Source: Promicromonospora citrea (GTDB lineage: Bacteria; Actinomycetota; Actinomycetes; Actinomycetales; Cellulomonadaceae). Taken from it: DNA of 64,000 nt. Shown here piece by piece: positions 17,686-26,898 of this stretch. Every line of letters begins with the position of its first letter. Positions within the stretch are counted from its first letter, which is position 1. Both the position numbers and the translations under genes were made by a program. The notes below the pieces were generated by a model that worked only from the letters and a program-made list of their open reading frames with translations, was not told where the DNA came from and ran no database searches. The stretch is from assembly GCF_013004695.1 (NCBI RefSeq), contig NZ_JABEMG010000008.1:1-64000 (forward strand), read 5' to 3'.

Positions 17686-18759
17686 TCACCCAATCGTGAC
17701 CGTGCCCCGTTCGGGGGCCATGGCCGCCACGTCGGCGGGGTCGGGGGACCGCAACCATGCGTCGACCTCGGTGAGGAGGCGCGCCTTGGTGCTCTCCGAC
17801 GCCCGGCTCGCCCGGATGGACGACGCCGCCAGGGCGGCCAGCTCGGCGTCGGTGAACCCGTGCGCCGTCCGGGCGATCTCGTACTGGTCCACCAGCCGGG
17901 AGCCGAACAGGAGCGGGTCGTCCGCACCGAGCGCCACCGTCGCGCCCGCGTCCACCAGGGTGCGGAGCGGCACCTCGGCCGCCTCCGCGTACACGCCCAG
18001 GCCGATGTTCGACCCGGGGTTCACCTCCAAGGCTATGTCGCGCTCCACGAGGTCCGCCAGCACCCGCTCGTCCTCGGCCGCGCGCACGCCGTGCCCGATG
18101 CGGTCGGGCGACAGCGCGCGGACCACCTCGGTCACGTGGTCGGGACCCAGCAGCTCGCCGCCGTGCGGCACGGCCGCCAGGCCGGCCCGCCGGGCGATCT
18201 CGAAGGCGCGGGCGAACTGCGCGGTGTCCCCGCGGCGCTCGTCGTTGGAGAGACCGAAACCGACGACGCCGCCGACGCCGTCGCCGGCGTGCCGGGCGGC
18301 CAGCCGGGCGAGCGTCCGGGCGTCGAGCGGGTGCTTCATGCGCGACGCCGCGATGATCACGGCCACCTCGATGCCGTGCGCGGCGCTGGCCTGCCGCGCC
18401 GCGTCGATGACGATCTCGACGGCGGGGGTGATGCCGCCGACGAACGGCGCGTACGACGTCGGGTCCACCTGGATCTCGAGCCGCCGGGAGCCCTCGGCGG
18501 CGTCGTCCTGCGCCGCCTCGTCGACGAGGCGGCGCATGTCCGCCTCGGACCGGACGCAGGCGCGCGCGGCGTCGTAGAGACGTTGGAAGCGGAACCAGCC
18601 GCGTTCCGTGGCGGGCAGGCGCAAGGGGTCGTTGTCGACCAGGGCCTCGGGCAGCCGCACTCCGTAGGCGGCGGCCATGTCGACGAGGGTCGGCACCCGC
18701 ATGGATCCGGTGAAGTGGAGGTGGAGGTGCGCCTTGGGGAGGAGTGCGAGGTCGCGCAT
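17686..18759 (-). CDS. add: Adenosine deaminase-family protein
   Basis: A 357-residue amidohydrolase-superfamily enzyme. The zinc-binding HxH is at H11/H13 (KAHLHLHFTGSM). Later come the HGGE block, RIGHGVR and GADDPLLFG with the metal-binding Asp. These fit adenosine deaminase, which converts (deoxy)adenosine to (deoxy)inosine in purine salvage. HFTGS replaces the usual HLDGS and GADDP the usual NTDDP, so a related purine or aminofutalosine substrate is possible. ATG 18759 was chosen because the protein then starts at the conserved strand; a CAGACT box lies 6 bases upstream. Confidence 0.82.
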   Translation of the reverse strand: MRDLALLPKAHLHLHFTGSMRVPTLVDMAAAYGVRLPEALVDNDPLRLPATERGWFRFQRLYDAARACVRSEADMRRLVDEAAQDDAAEGSRRLEIQVDPTSYAPFVGGITPAVEIVIDAARQASAAHGIEVAVIIAASRMKHPLDARTLARLAARHAGDGVGGVVGFGLSNDERRGDTAQFARAFEIARRAGLAAVPHGGELLGPDHVTEVVRALSPDRIGHGVRAAEDERVLADLVERDIALEVNPGSNIGLGVYAEAAEVPLRTLVDAGATVALGADDPLLFGSRLVDQYEIARTAHGFTDAELAALAASSIRASRASESTKARLLTEVDAWLRSPDPADVAAMAPERGTVTIG

Positions 18760-18941
18760 CTGCGTAGTCTGGCAGCGCGACGGACCGGTGGCAGCCGCGA
18801 TCGTGATACTCCGCACTCCTCACACAATCTCGTGAGTCTGCGTTGGTGCGCCCGAGGTCCGCTAGATATCCTGAGAAGCGCCATGCCCCAGATTGCCGAG
18901 ATGACCTATTTGCCCGACCTGCGACAGACACCGGTGAACAA

Positions 18942-20858
18942 GTGAACGAAGAGATCACGGGCGAGGCCGACGCGGCAGACCTCCCCGTCCACGTCGTCCT
19001 CGGCGGCAGGTACGAGCTGGTCGACGTGCTCGGTACCGGCGCCACGTTCACCGTCTACGAGGCACAGCGCCTCGCGCAGCCGGCCCCGGCGCAGGGCGAC
19101 GGCGACGCCGCCGACGGTACGGAGGCGGACGAGGAGTCGGCCGCCACCACGGGCGAGACGGCGCCGGACGGCGAGGACGCGCAGGGCACGGCGACGGACG
19201 CGCAGGCGGACGGCGACACGAGCGGCACCGAGGCCGCCGCGGGCGACACGACGAGCGCCGACGAGGCAGCGGCCGACGATCCCGCCGACGCCGACGCGAC
19301 GCAGGAGATGCCGTCCCCCGGCACGGACGAGGACGAGGCGGCGGCGCAGACGGACGCCGAGCCGGACCAGCCGCTCGTCGTCAAGGTCCTGCACCCGCAC
19401 CTCGTCGACGACGAGAACGCGCGCACCTCGCTGCGCCGCGAGCTCGAGGCCTCGTCCCGCGTGGACCACCCGGGCGTCGTCAAGGTGCTCGACTCGGGCG
19501 AGGAGGACGTCGCGGGTGCGAACGTCCCGTGGACGGTCATGAACCGCATGCCCGGCATCTCCCTCTCGGACCTCGCGGGCGACACCGGCCTGCCCTGGCG
19601 TGACGCGCTGGAGATCATCGGCGGCCTGCTCGAGGCGCTCGCCGCCGTGCACGAGGCGGGCCTGGTGCACCGGGACGTCGCGCCGCGCAACGTCATGGTG
19701 GAGAAGCGTCCCGACGGCACGTACGGCGTCGGCCTGATCGACCTCGGCCTGACGCGGCCCGCGGGGGAGAGCGACGGCGAGACCGTCGCGGGCTCCGTCA
19801 TCGGCATGTCGCCCGAGCAGGCGCGCGGCAGGCCGCTCGACGCCCGCAGCGACATCTACGCCGTCGGCGCGCTCGCGTACTACGCGCTGACGGGGCACGC
19901 GCCCTACGAGCGTGCCCAGCCCGAGGACGTCCTGCGGGCGCACATCAACGCGCCCGTGCCCGCGGCGTCGGCGCGGCGTGCCGCGGTGCCCGCCTCCGTC
20001 GACCGTCTCGTCTCGCGCGCGATGGCGAAGGACCCGAACCGGCGGTTCCCGACGGCGGACTCCATGCGGGAGACCGTGACGGTCCTGCTCGGCGGCCCGG
20101 CGGGGCGCTTCGGCACCAGCGGCGAGACCATGCAGCTGGGCGTCGGCGCCGGGGGTACCGAGGTCATCGACCCGCTCGGGGGCGTGGCCGGCTCGGGCAC
20201 GATGAAGCTCGGCCAGGTGCCCGAGGGGTCGGACCGGACGACCCTGATCGGCGCCGTCGGCGCCGGTGCCGCGGCGGGCGCCGCCGCAGGAGCGGTCGGG
20301 GCGGCCCCCACGGCCGTCGCCGGACCGCCCCCGGTCGCGCCGCCCCCCGTGGCCCCGGAGGAGCCGAAGACCTTCTGGCAGAAGATGACCACGGGCCGCG
20401 GCCGCGTGGTCACGATCCTCGTCTTCGCGATCCTCGTGCTCGGCGGCGCGGGCCTGGTCATCGCGTCGATGTTCGACGACGGCGGCACGCCGGCGGTGAC
20501 GCCGAGCGCGACGCCGAGCGTGACCCCGTCGCGCACGCCGTCCCCGACCCCGACGCCGACTCCCACGCAGACGGAGGAGTACGTGCCGCCGCCGCCGGTC
20601 TACACGCCGACGCCGACACCGACCCCCACGCCCACGCCCACGCCGAGCCCCACGCCGACGCCGTCGAACCAGCCCACCGGTGAACCGTCCAACGAGCCGA
20701 CCGAACCGGTCGAGCCGACGGGCGAGCCGACCGGCGGCGAGACCGAGGAGCCGACGAACGAGCCGAGCGCGCCGACCCAGCCCTCGACGGATCCGACCGG
20801 CGAGGGGCAGGCCGAGGGCGGCACCGACGGGGGCACGTCGGGAACCACCGGGCGGTAG
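18942..20858 (+). CDS. Transmembrane Ser/Thr protein kinase with a large acidic insertion in the N-lobe
   Basis: A 638-residue eukaryotic-type kinase. The glycine loop GTGATF is at 31-36, but the strand-3 lysine is at K148 (VVKVL). About 95 residues of Asp/Glu/Ala/Thr-rich low-complexity sequence (about 48-143) separate them, where a normal kinase has about 20. The rest is canonical: HRD at 243-245, N250, DLG at 267-269 in place of DFG, then GSVIGMSPEQARG. An Ala/Gly/Pro-rich juxtamembrane stretch leads to one membrane helix (about 489-511) and a Pro/Thr/Glu-rich outside tail with no PASTA repeats. GTG 18942 gives the natural N-terminus. Substrates are unknown. Confidence 0.88.
   Translation: MNEEITGEADAADLPVHVVLGGRYELVDVLGTGATFTVYEAQRLAQPAPAQGDGDAADGTEADEESAATTGETAPDGEDAQGTATDAQADGDTSGTEAAAGDTTSADEAAADDPADADATQEMPSPGTDEDEAAAQTDAEPDQPLVVKVLHPHLVDDENARTSLRRELEASSRVDHPGVVKVLDSGEEDVAGANVPWTVMNRMPGISLSDLAGDTGLPWRDALEIIGGLLEALAAVHEAGLVHRDVAPRNVMVEKRPDGTYGVGLIDLGLTRPAGESDGETVAGSVIGMSPEQARGRPLDARSDIYAVGALAYYALTGHAPYERAQPEDVLRAHINAPVPAASARRAAVPASVDRLVSRAMAKDPNRRFPTADSMRETVTVLLGGPAGRFGTSGETMQLGVGAGGTEVIDPLGGVAGSGTMKLGQVPEGSDRTTLIGAVGAGAAAGAAAGAVGAAPTAVAGPPPVAPPPVAPEEPKTFWQKMTTGRGRVVTILVFAILVLGGAGLVIASMFDDGGTPAVTPSATPSVTPSRTPSPTPTPTPTQTEEYVPPPPVYTPTPTPTPTPTPTPSPTPTPSNQPTGEPSNEPTEPVEPTGEPTGGETEEPTNEPSAPTQPSTDPTGEGQAEGGTDGGTSGTTGR
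20602..20663 (+). repeat. Hexamer low-complexity repeat encoding (Pro-Thr)n
   Basis: Imperfect tandem ACNCCN hexamers encode alternating Thr-Pro in the outside tail of the kinase. The unit keeps frame on expansion or contraction, so tail length could vary between strains. Confidence 0.7.
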
Positions 20859-20880
20859 CCGCAGCGCTCCGCCGACGTGG

Positions 20881-21492
20881 TCAGCCGATCCAGCCGCGCT
20901 CGCGGGCGACCGTGACCGCCGCCGTCCGGTCGGCCACACCCAGCTTGGCGAAAGCCCTGATCAGGTGGGTCTTGACCGTGGCTTCGGTGATGGACAGCTC
21001 GCGCCCGATCTGGGCGTTGGACCGCCCCAGCGCCACGAGCGCGAGCACCTCGGCCTCGCGGGCCGAGGGCCGCTCCGCCGTCGTCCGGACGGAGCTCACC
21101 AGTCGCGTGGCCACGCTCGGGGCGAGCACCGTCTCGCCCCGGGCCGCCGCCCGGACGCCCGAGACCAGCTCGGCCCGCGGCGTGTCCTTGAGCAGGTACC
21201 CGGTCGCGCCCGCCTCGACGGCGCGCAGGATGTCGCCGTCCGTGTCATAGGTGGTCAGCACGACCACCCGCGGCCCGGTCCCGACGATCTGCGCCGTAGC
21301 GGCCACCCCGTCGAGCACGGGCATGCGCAGGTCCATGAGCACGACGTCGGGCCCCAGCGCGCGTGCCAGGGCCACGGCCTCCTGGCCGTCGCCCGCCTCG
21401 CCCACGACGTCGAGGTCGTCCTCGACGCTGAGCATGCCCGCCAGCCCCGACCGCACCACCGGATGGTCGTCCACCACCAGCACCCGGATCAC
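20881..21492 (-). CDS. NarL/LuxR-family response regulator
   Basis: A 203-residue response regulator. The receiver (1-118) has D8/D9, phospho-acceptor D54 (VVLMDLRMP) and K102 (LLKDTP). The LuxR-type helix-turn-helix (about 140-203) has PSAREAEVLALVALGRSNAQI and TEATVKTHL. GTG 21492 overlaps the stop of the kinase gene by 4 bases (GTGA), so the pair is translationally coupled. It is the last gene of an ABC transporter/two-component operon and probably controls that operon. Confidence 0.94.
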   Translation of the reverse strand: MIRVLVVDDHPVVRSGLAGMLSVEDDLDVVGEAGDGQEAVALARALGPDVVLMDLRMPVLDGVAATAQIVGTGPRVVVLTTYDTDGDILRAVEAGATGYLLKDTPRAELVSGVRAAARGETVLAPSVATRLVSSVRTTAERPSAREAEVLALVALGRSNAQIGRELSITEATVKTHLIRAFAKLGVADRTAAVTVARERGWIG

Positions 21493-22757
21493 TCGGCCAC
21501 CTCCTGTCCACGCACCTCGTCCGCCGCGCCCTCCGGCGACGCCTCCACCGGCACCCGGGCGCACAGCGTCGTCCCGCCGCCCGGTCCTGGCCCGACGGCG
21601 AGCCTGCCACCCACGGAGCGCACCCTGTCGCGCATGCCCGACAGGCCGAACCCGTCCGGCACGCCCGGAGCGATGCCCTGCCCGTCGTCGGTCACCACGA
21701 GGACCACCTCGTCGCCGTCCCGCGACAGGCGCACCGTGACCGTCCGCGCCCTGGCGTGCCTGCGCACGTTCGCCAGCGCCTCCTGCGCCGCGCGCAGCAG
21801 CACCACCTCGATCGGGGCGGGCAGCGGCCCGACACCGTCGGCCCGGTAGTCCACGACCAGCTCGGCCTCGTGCGCGAACAGGTCCGCGAGGCGGCCCAGC
21901 GCCTGCGGCAGGGGAGCGTCCTGCAGCGCGACGGGCGTGAACGCCGCGACCAGCGCCCGCGCCTCCGCCAGGTTCGCCCGGGCCGTGTCCTCCATGACGT
22001 GCAGCCGGTCGCGGGCAGCCGCCTCGTCACCCACCTCCAGCGCCGCCGACGCCGCCTGCGCCTGCATCACGACGCTCGTGAACCCCTGCGCCAGCGTGTC
22101 GTGGATCTCCCGGGCCAGCCGCGCCCGCTCCGCCAGCACCCCCGACTCGTGGTTCGACCGCGCCAGCTCCGCCTGCGCGGCGCGCAGCTCGTCGAGCAGC
22201 CGCGAGTGCTCCTCCGCGCGCTGCATCGACACGTGGAACCACAGCCCCAGCCCGATCGCGAACACCAGCGTCACGAGCATCTCCGGCACGAGGTCGCGCA
22301 GCACCTCCGCCGTGAACCCCGCCCGCGCGCCGATCCCCACGGTCACGGCCGCCGCCAGCACCAGGCAGCCCACCACGCCCCGCCGGATCGTCTCCAGCAG
22401 CATCCACACCTGCGCGAACGCGATGAACAGCAGTAGGGACGCCGGCCCCACCTGCGCCACCGTCACGGCCGTCCCCGCCACCAGGACCACGAGGTAGGCG
22501 AGCGCCCGCCCCTGCTCCCGCGTCAGCGCCGCCCGCGCGCCCCACACCACGTACGCGAGCACGATCGCCGCCATCGCGACGACCGTGACCAGCAGCGGGG
22601 TGCCACGCGTCCCGTCCTGCACCACGGCCACGAGCGTCAGCGCGACGATCACGCCGAACGCGGCGTGCCACCACCGCACCTGCTGCCCCCAGCCGGAGTA
22701 CAGGCGGTCGACCGCGCTCTCCGGCGGGCCGTCCTCCGGCGCCGGCTCAGCCGTCAT
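21489..22757 (-). CDS. NarL-type sensor histidine kinase
   Basis: A 422-residue membrane kinase. About five or six hydrophobic segments span 30-175, with no obvious large outside domain, as in intramembrane-sensing kinases. The HisKA_3 dimerisation domain has H219 in REIHDTLAQGF, and the ATPase domain has the N-box near 320 and DDGQGI near 362-367. Its start lies inside the end of the ABC permease gene (11-base overlap), and its stop overlaps the regulator start. The likely job is to sense the state or cargo of the ABC exporter. Confidence 0.93.
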   Translation of the reverse strand: MTAEPAPEDGPPESAVDRLYSGWGQQVRWWHAAFGVIVALTLVAVVQDGTRGTPLLVTVVAMAAIVLAYVVWGARAALTREQGRALAYLVVLVAGTAVTVAQVGPASLLLFIAFAQVWMLLETIRRGVVGCLVLAAAVTVGIGARAGFTAEVLRDLVPEMLVTLVFAIGLGLWFHVSMQRAEEHSRLLDELRAAQAELARSNHESGVLAERARLAREIHDTLAQGFTSVVMQAQAASAALEVGDEAAARDRLHVMEDTARANLAEARALVAAFTPVALQDAPLPQALGRLADLFAHEAELVVDYRADGVGPLPAPIEVVLLRAAQEALANVRRHARARTVTVRLSRDGDEVVLVVTDDGQGIAPGVPDGFGLSGMRDRVRSVGGRLAVGPGPGGGTTLCARVPVEASPEGAADEVRGQEVAE

Positions 22758-23628
22758 CGTGCCGCCGCCACCGGAACGTCCTTGTGCCCACCACGAGCGC
22801 GACGATCAGCCATACCGCCAGTACAGCAGCCGTCGTCCCCGCCTGCCAGGCACCGGACGGCTCCGCGACGGCGAACGCGTCCGGCAGGAACACCGACCGC
22901 ATCCCCTGCGCGATCCACTTGAGGGGGAACAGCGACGACAGGTCGATCATCCAGTCGGGGAGCTGGCTGACGGAGAAGAACACGCCCGACGTGAACTGCA
23001 GCACCAGCAGCGGTGTCACCACGACGGCGCTCGCCGACCGGCCCGACCGCGGGACCGACGAGTAGGCGACCCCGCACACCGCGCCCGTCGCGGTGCCCAG
23101 CACGAACACCCACGCGAACGTCGCCCACCGGGCCGGGTCGTCGGGCAGGGGGACGTCGAAGAGCAGCGCGGCGACGGCGAGCAGGAGCGCCGTCTGCACG
23201 AGGACCGTGGTCAGGGACAGGACGACCTTGCCGAGGAAGTACGACGCCGGCGGGAGCGGCGTCGCGCGCAGGCGCTTGAGGCTGCCGTCGTCACGCTCGA
23301 CGGCGATCGAGATCGCGAGCGTCTGGTACGTCGAGAGCATGATGCCGGTCGCGACCATGCCCGGCAGGAAGTACTGCGCGAAGCTCACGCTCGTGCCGTC
23401 CACGGCGATCGGGTCGTCGTCGCCGAACACGGTGGCGAAGATCGCGAGCATGACGATCGGGTAGGCGAAGCCGAAGATGATCGAGTCGCGCTCGCGCACG
23501 TACTCGCGCAGCTCCACACCGCCGCGCACCAGGCCGAGCCAGAGGGTTCCGGGCAGGCGCCGTGCGGGCGTGCGCCCGCGGGCCGCGGCAGCGGTCCCCG
23601 TCGCCGGGCTGTTCGTCGCCGTGCTCAT
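22747..23628 (-). CDS. ABC-2 type transporter permease
   Basis: A 293-residue membrane protein with about six hydrophobic segments and the ABC-2 permease pattern: cytoplasmic N-terminus, LREYVRERDSIIFGFAYP, then FLPGMVATGIMLSTYQTLA and ERDDGSLKRLRATPLP. It is the channel half of a drug, lipid or antimicrobial exporter. The ATG at 23628 shares its A with the TGA stop of the ATPase gene. It overlaps the downstream kinase by 11 bases, so the four genes are tightly coupled. Confidence 0.92.
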   Translation of the reverse strand: MSTATNSPATGTAAAARGRTPARRLPGTLWLGLVRGGVELREYVRERDSIIFGFAYPIVMLAIFATVFGDDDPIAVDGTSVSFAQYFLPGMVATGIMLSTYQTLAISIAVERDDGSLKRLRATPLPPASYFLGKVVLSLTTVLVQTALLLAVAALLFDVPLPDDPARWATFAWVFVLGTATGAVCGVAYSSVPRSGRSASAVVVTPLLVLQFTSGVFFSVSQLPDWMIDLSSLFPLKWIAQGMRSVFLPDAFAVAEPSGAWQAGTTAAVLAVWLIVALVVGTRTFRWRRHDDG

Positions 23629-24626
23629 CACGCCGCCTCCGTCCCCGCCGGCGCGCCGCCCGCGGTGTCGTCGTCCTGGTCCGTGCGAGGCCCCGTGCCG
23701 TCGTCCTCCGACTCCCCGATGAGCGACAGGTAGACGTCCTCGAGCGTCGGCCGGGTCACGGTCAGACCGGGCACCTCGCCGTCCGGTCCCGCCGCCGCGA
23801 TCAGGCGGGCGACGAGCGCGGTCGGCCGGTCGGTGCGCTCGCTGCGGCGCACGCCGTCCTGCTCCCAGGTCACCACCGGCGTCCGTGCCTCCGGGCCGCC
23901 GAGCGTCCCGGGCGTGCCCTCGGCGACCACGACGCCGTCGCGCACCACGACCACACGGTCCGCGAGCTGCGCCGCCTCGTCGAGGTAGTGGGTGGTCAGC
24001 AGGATGGTCGTGCCGTCGTCCCGCAGGCTCGTCACCAGGTCCCAGAAGGACCGCCGGGCCTGCGGGTCGAACCCGGTGGTGGGCTCGTCGAGGAACAGGA
24101 GCTCCGGCCTGCCCACGATCCCCAGCGCGACGTCGAGCCGACGTCGCTGCCCACCCGAGAGCCCCCGCGTCCTGGCCCGGGCCTTCTGCTCGAGGCCGAC
24201 GGCCGCGACGACCTCCTCGGCGTCCCGCGGGTCGGGGTAGGCGGCGGCGGTGGCACGCACCTTCTCCAGCACCGTGAGCTCGCTCATGTCCCGCGAGTCC
24301 TGCATGACGACGCCGATGCGCGCCCGCCAGCCGCGGCCCGCCCGCCGCGGGTCCTCGCCGAGCACGGCGACCTCGCCGCCGTCCCGGTCGCGGAAGCCCT
24401 CGAGGATCTCCACGGTGGTGGTCTTGCCCGCGCCGTTCGGCCCCAGGACCGCGACGATCTCCCCGTGCGCGACGTCGAGGTCGAGGCCGGCGACGGCGTC
24501 CTTGTACCCGGTCCGCGGCGCGCCGTAGCGCTTGCGGAGACCGCGCACCCGGACGGCGGCGGTCTCCGAGGGCTGTCCGCTGCTTCGCCCGCTGCCCTGC
24601 CTGCTGTCCCGCCTGCTGTTCTGCAT
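23628..24626 (-). CDS. ABC transporter ATP-binding protein (DrrA/CcmA-like)
   Basis: A 332-residue ATPase. Walker A GPNGAGKTT at 62-70, Q-loop VVMQDSRD, signature LSGGQRRRLDVA, Walker B LLFLDEP, H-loop TTHY and a C-terminal extension of about 100 residues typical of DrrA-like exporters. It pairs with the downstream ABC-2 permease. ATG 24626 is the first start. It lacks an obvious ribosome binding site and has GATGCT 6 bases upstream, so it may be leaderless. It heads the ATPase-permease-kinase-regulator operon. Confidence 0.93.
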   Translation of the reverse strand: MQNSRRDSRQGSGRSSGQPSETAAVRVRGLRKRYGAPRTGYKDAVAGLDLDVAHGEIVAVLGPNGAGKTTTVEILEGFRDRDGGEVAVLGEDPRRAGRGWRARIGVVMQDSRDMSELTVLEKVRATAAAYPDPRDAEEVVAAVGLEQKARARTRGLSGGQRRRLDVALGIVGRPELLFLDEPTTGFDPQARRSFWDLVTSLRDDGTTILLTTHYLDEAAQLADRVVVVRDGVVVAEGTPGTLGGPEARTPVVTWEQDGVRRSERTDRPTALVARLIAAAGPDGEVPGLTVTRPTLEDVYLSLIGESEDDGTGPRTDQDDDTAGGAPAGTEAA

Positions 24627-24753
24627 ACCGTGAGCATCGCCTGCGCGCGCGGCCCGGCGGGACGCCCGTTCGGTCGCACCCGGTGTCGTCCGTTCGGTGG
24701 ACAGCTGCCCGGCGCGGGCGCGGACGTGCGCGTGGCGCGTGCACCGTGACGAG

Positions 24754-24783
24754 TTCGACCTACGGGCGTGGGTACCGTACAGT
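24754..24783 (+). promoter_or_regulatory. Candidate promoter of tRNA-Trp/secE
   Basis: TTCGAC (24754-24759), 18-base spacer, TACAGT (24778-24783), upstream of tRNA-Trp with about 70 bases of leader. Confidence 0.42.
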
Positions 24784-24856
24784 TATCCCTCGGTGATCGA
24801 TGCCCACCTGTTGTGGCGCGCCGTAGGGGCGCGCGACGGCGCCGCATCGAGCACAA

Positions 24857-24932
24857 AGGGTAGTGGCGCAATTGGTAGCGCAGCGGTCTCCAAAACCGCA
24901 GGTTGCAGGTTCGAGTCCTGTCTACCCTGCCA
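24857..24932 (+). tRNA. tRNA-Trp (CCA)
   Basis: A 76-base tRNA with encoded CCA (24930-24932). Acceptor AGGGTAG (24857-24863) pairs with CTACCCT (24922-24928), discriminator G. The anticodon stem GCGGT/ACCGC encloses CTCCAAA, with CCA at 24890-24892. It sits before secE, as in many actinobacteria. Confidence 0.96.
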
Positions 24933-25034
24933 GCGTGAACCCCAGCGGGGCCGCGCGCAGCGGGCCCACGTGAGTGGACCCTGAAAGCCAGTCCGCGCCG
25001 CCCGGGCGCGCCGGGCCACAGGAGTGGGGTAGCA

Positions 25035-25280
25035 GTGAGCGACACCGAGGTGATCCAGAGCGCCGCGGAGCGTCCGAGCAAGGGCGGCGGCAACATCTTC
25101 GCCCGCATCGCACTGTTCGTGCGCCAGGTCGTGGGCGAGCTCAAGAAGGTCGTCGCGCCCACGCGCTCCGAGCTCATGACCTACACGACCGTGGTCCTGG
25201 TCTTCCTGATCGTGGTCATGATCTTCGTGGTCGCCCTGGACTACGCCTTCGGCATGCTGGCGGGCTGGGTCTTCGGCTGA
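25035..25280 (+). CDS. secE: Preprotein translocase subunit SecE
   Basis: An 81-residue single-span subunit that clamps the SecY channel. The amphipathic segment VRQVVGELKKVVAPTRSEL (about 30-48) precedes one membrane helix (about 50-75), the short actinobacterial form. GTG 25035 has AGGAGTGGGG upstream. It lies between tRNA-Trp and nusG in the conserved order. Confidence 0.96.
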   Translation: MSDTEVIQSAAERPSKGGGNIFARIALFVRQVVGELKKVVAPTRSELMTYTTVVLVFLIVVMIFVVALDYAFGMLAGWVFG

Positions 25281-25527
25281 CGAGGCCTCACCACGGCGGT
25301 CGCAGCGGCGGCCGTCCCGGCCCCGGGGCACCGACCCCGAACCCGCCGGGGTGCGTCGAGCCCGGCCATGGGGCACGCTGCGCAGTATCTCGCTGTGATC
25401 GTTCTCGCCTGTCGCCGATTGTTCCTCCGCGGAGGTTTCGCGCGACAATGAGCGGATACAGCTCGTAGAGGTACGCACACCCGTGCCGGGCGCAGCCCCG
25501 GCGCACGAAGAGAAAGCAGGTTCGTTC

Positions 25528-26316
25528 GTGTCCCAGGACTCTCTGGACCAGACGGAGAACGTCTCGACGCCCGAGGGCGACGAGGCGGCCGTCGACGCGC
25601 CCCTGGACGCCGAGAACGCTGACGTGCCTGCGGACGCCGAGACTCCCGCCGAGCCCGCCGAGGAGCGTCCTTCCGACGCCGACGGCGACGTCATCGTGGA
25701 CGAGGTCGAGGAGTTCAAGCGCACGCTCCGCAGCCAGCCGGGCGACTGGTACGTCATCCACTCGTACGCCGGCTACGAGAAGCGTGTGAAGACCAATCTC
25801 GAGAACCGCATCCAGAGCCTGAACATGGAGGACTACATCTTCCAGGTCGAGGTTCCGATGGAAGAGGTCACCGAGATCAAGAACGCGCAGAAGAAGATCG
25901 TGAACCGGGTCCGCATCCCCGGTTACGTCCTCGTGCGCATGGACCTGACCGACGAGTCGTGGGGCGCCGTCCGGCACACGCCGGGCGTCACCGGCTTCGT
26001 CGGGCACACGCACCAGCCGGTGCCGCTGAGCTTCGACGAGATCTACTCGATGCTCGCGCCGTCGATGCTGCCGCAGCAGGCGCAGGGCGGTCAGCCGGCC
26101 GCGGGCGCCGCGGCGGCCGCGACGCCGGGCAAGGCGCCGGTCCACGTGGACTTCGAGGTCGGCGAGTCGGTCACCGTCACGGACGGTCCGTTCGACACGC
26201 TGCCCGCCTCGATCTCCGAGATCAACGTCGAGGCCCAGAAGCTCAAGGTCCTCGTGTCCATCTTCGGCCGGGAGACCCCGGTCGAGCTGGGGTTCAACCA
26301 GGTCGCCAAGATCTGA
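25528..26316 (+). CDS. nusG: Transcription termination/antitermination protein NusG
   Basis: A 262-residue elongation factor that bridges RNA polymerase and Rho or the ribosome. An acidic, disordered N-terminal extension (about 1-70) is usual in actinobacteria. The NGN domain (about 75-180) has [14 protein letters not shown] and GYVLVRM, followed by an Ala/Gln linker. The KOW domain (about 207-262) contains [11 protein letters not shown] and [13 protein letters not shown] 25528 was chosen for its GAGAAAGCAGG ribosome binding site; a GTG 15 codons upstream has none. A CCTCCGCGGAGG palindrome (25424-25435) lies in the 247-base gap after secE. Confidence 0.95.
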   Translation: MSQDSLDQTENVSTPEGDEAAVDAPLDAENADVPADAETPAEPAEERPSDADGDVIVDEVEEFKRTLRSQPGDWYVIHSYAGYEKRVKTNLENRIQSLNMEDYIFQVEVPMEEVTEIKNAQKKIVNRVRIPGYVLVRMDLTDESWGAVRHTPGVTGFVGHTHQPVPLSFDEIYSMLAPSMLPQQAQGGQPAAGAAAAATPGKAPVHVDFEVGESVTVTDGPFDTLPASISEINVEAQKLKVLVSIFGRETPVELGFNQVAKI

Positions 26317-26387
26317 GCCCGTACCCCCGCAGTGCAACCGGGTCATCGCCCACGGCGTCGGCCCACCCGACCAGAAGGTAGACAAGC

Positions 26388-26819
26388 ATGCCCCCGAAGA
26401 AGAAGGTCGCCGGCCTCATCAAGCTCCAGATCCAGGCCGGTGCGGCGACGCCGGCCCCGCCGATCGGCCCCGCGCTGGGTCAGCACGGCGTGAACATCAT
26501 GGAGTTCTGCAAGGCGTACAACGCGGCGACCGAGTCGCAGCGCGGCAACGTCGTGCCGGTCGAGATCACGGTGTACGAGGACCGCTCGTTCACCTTCATC
26601 ACGAAGACCCCGCCGGCCGCCGAGCTCATCAAGAAGGCCGCCGGTGTGGCCAAGGGCTCCGCGACCCCGCACACCGTCAAGGTCGCCTCGATCACGAAGG
26701 ACCAGGTCCGCGAGATCGCCACGACCAAGATGCCCGACCTCAACGCGAACGACATCGAGGCGGCCTCGCTGATCATCGCGGGCACCGCCCGCTCGATGGG
26801 CATCACCGTCTCGGAGTGA
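26388..26819 (+). CDS. rplK: 50S ribosomal protein L11
   Basis: A 143-residue L11, part of the GTPase-associated centre that contacts EF-G and stringent factor RelA. The N-terminal proline-rich helix region ([19 protein letters not shown]) and the C-terminal rRNA-binding domain are intact. AGAAGGT precedes ATG 26388. It follows nusG by about 70 bases and is co-transcribed with rplA. Confidence 0.98.
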   Translation: MPPKKKVAGLIKLQIQAGAATPAPPIGPALGQHGVNIMEFCKAYNAATESQRGNVVPVEITVYEDRSFTFITKTPPAAELIKKAAGVAKGSATPHTVKVASITKDQVREIATTKMPDLNANDIEAASLIIAGTARSMGITVSE

Positions 26820-26898
26820 TCTCCCGGGGCTCACGTCCCGGACCGAACCACCACAGTGGCAGGGCCGCACGGCCCGCTACGACCACAAGGAGAGAAAC

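Noticed and set aside
20602-20663. Short tandem repeat as a CRISPR or phase-variation site
   Set aside because: It is an in-frame Pro-Thr coding hexamer repeat in the kinase tail; changes would alter length, not frame.
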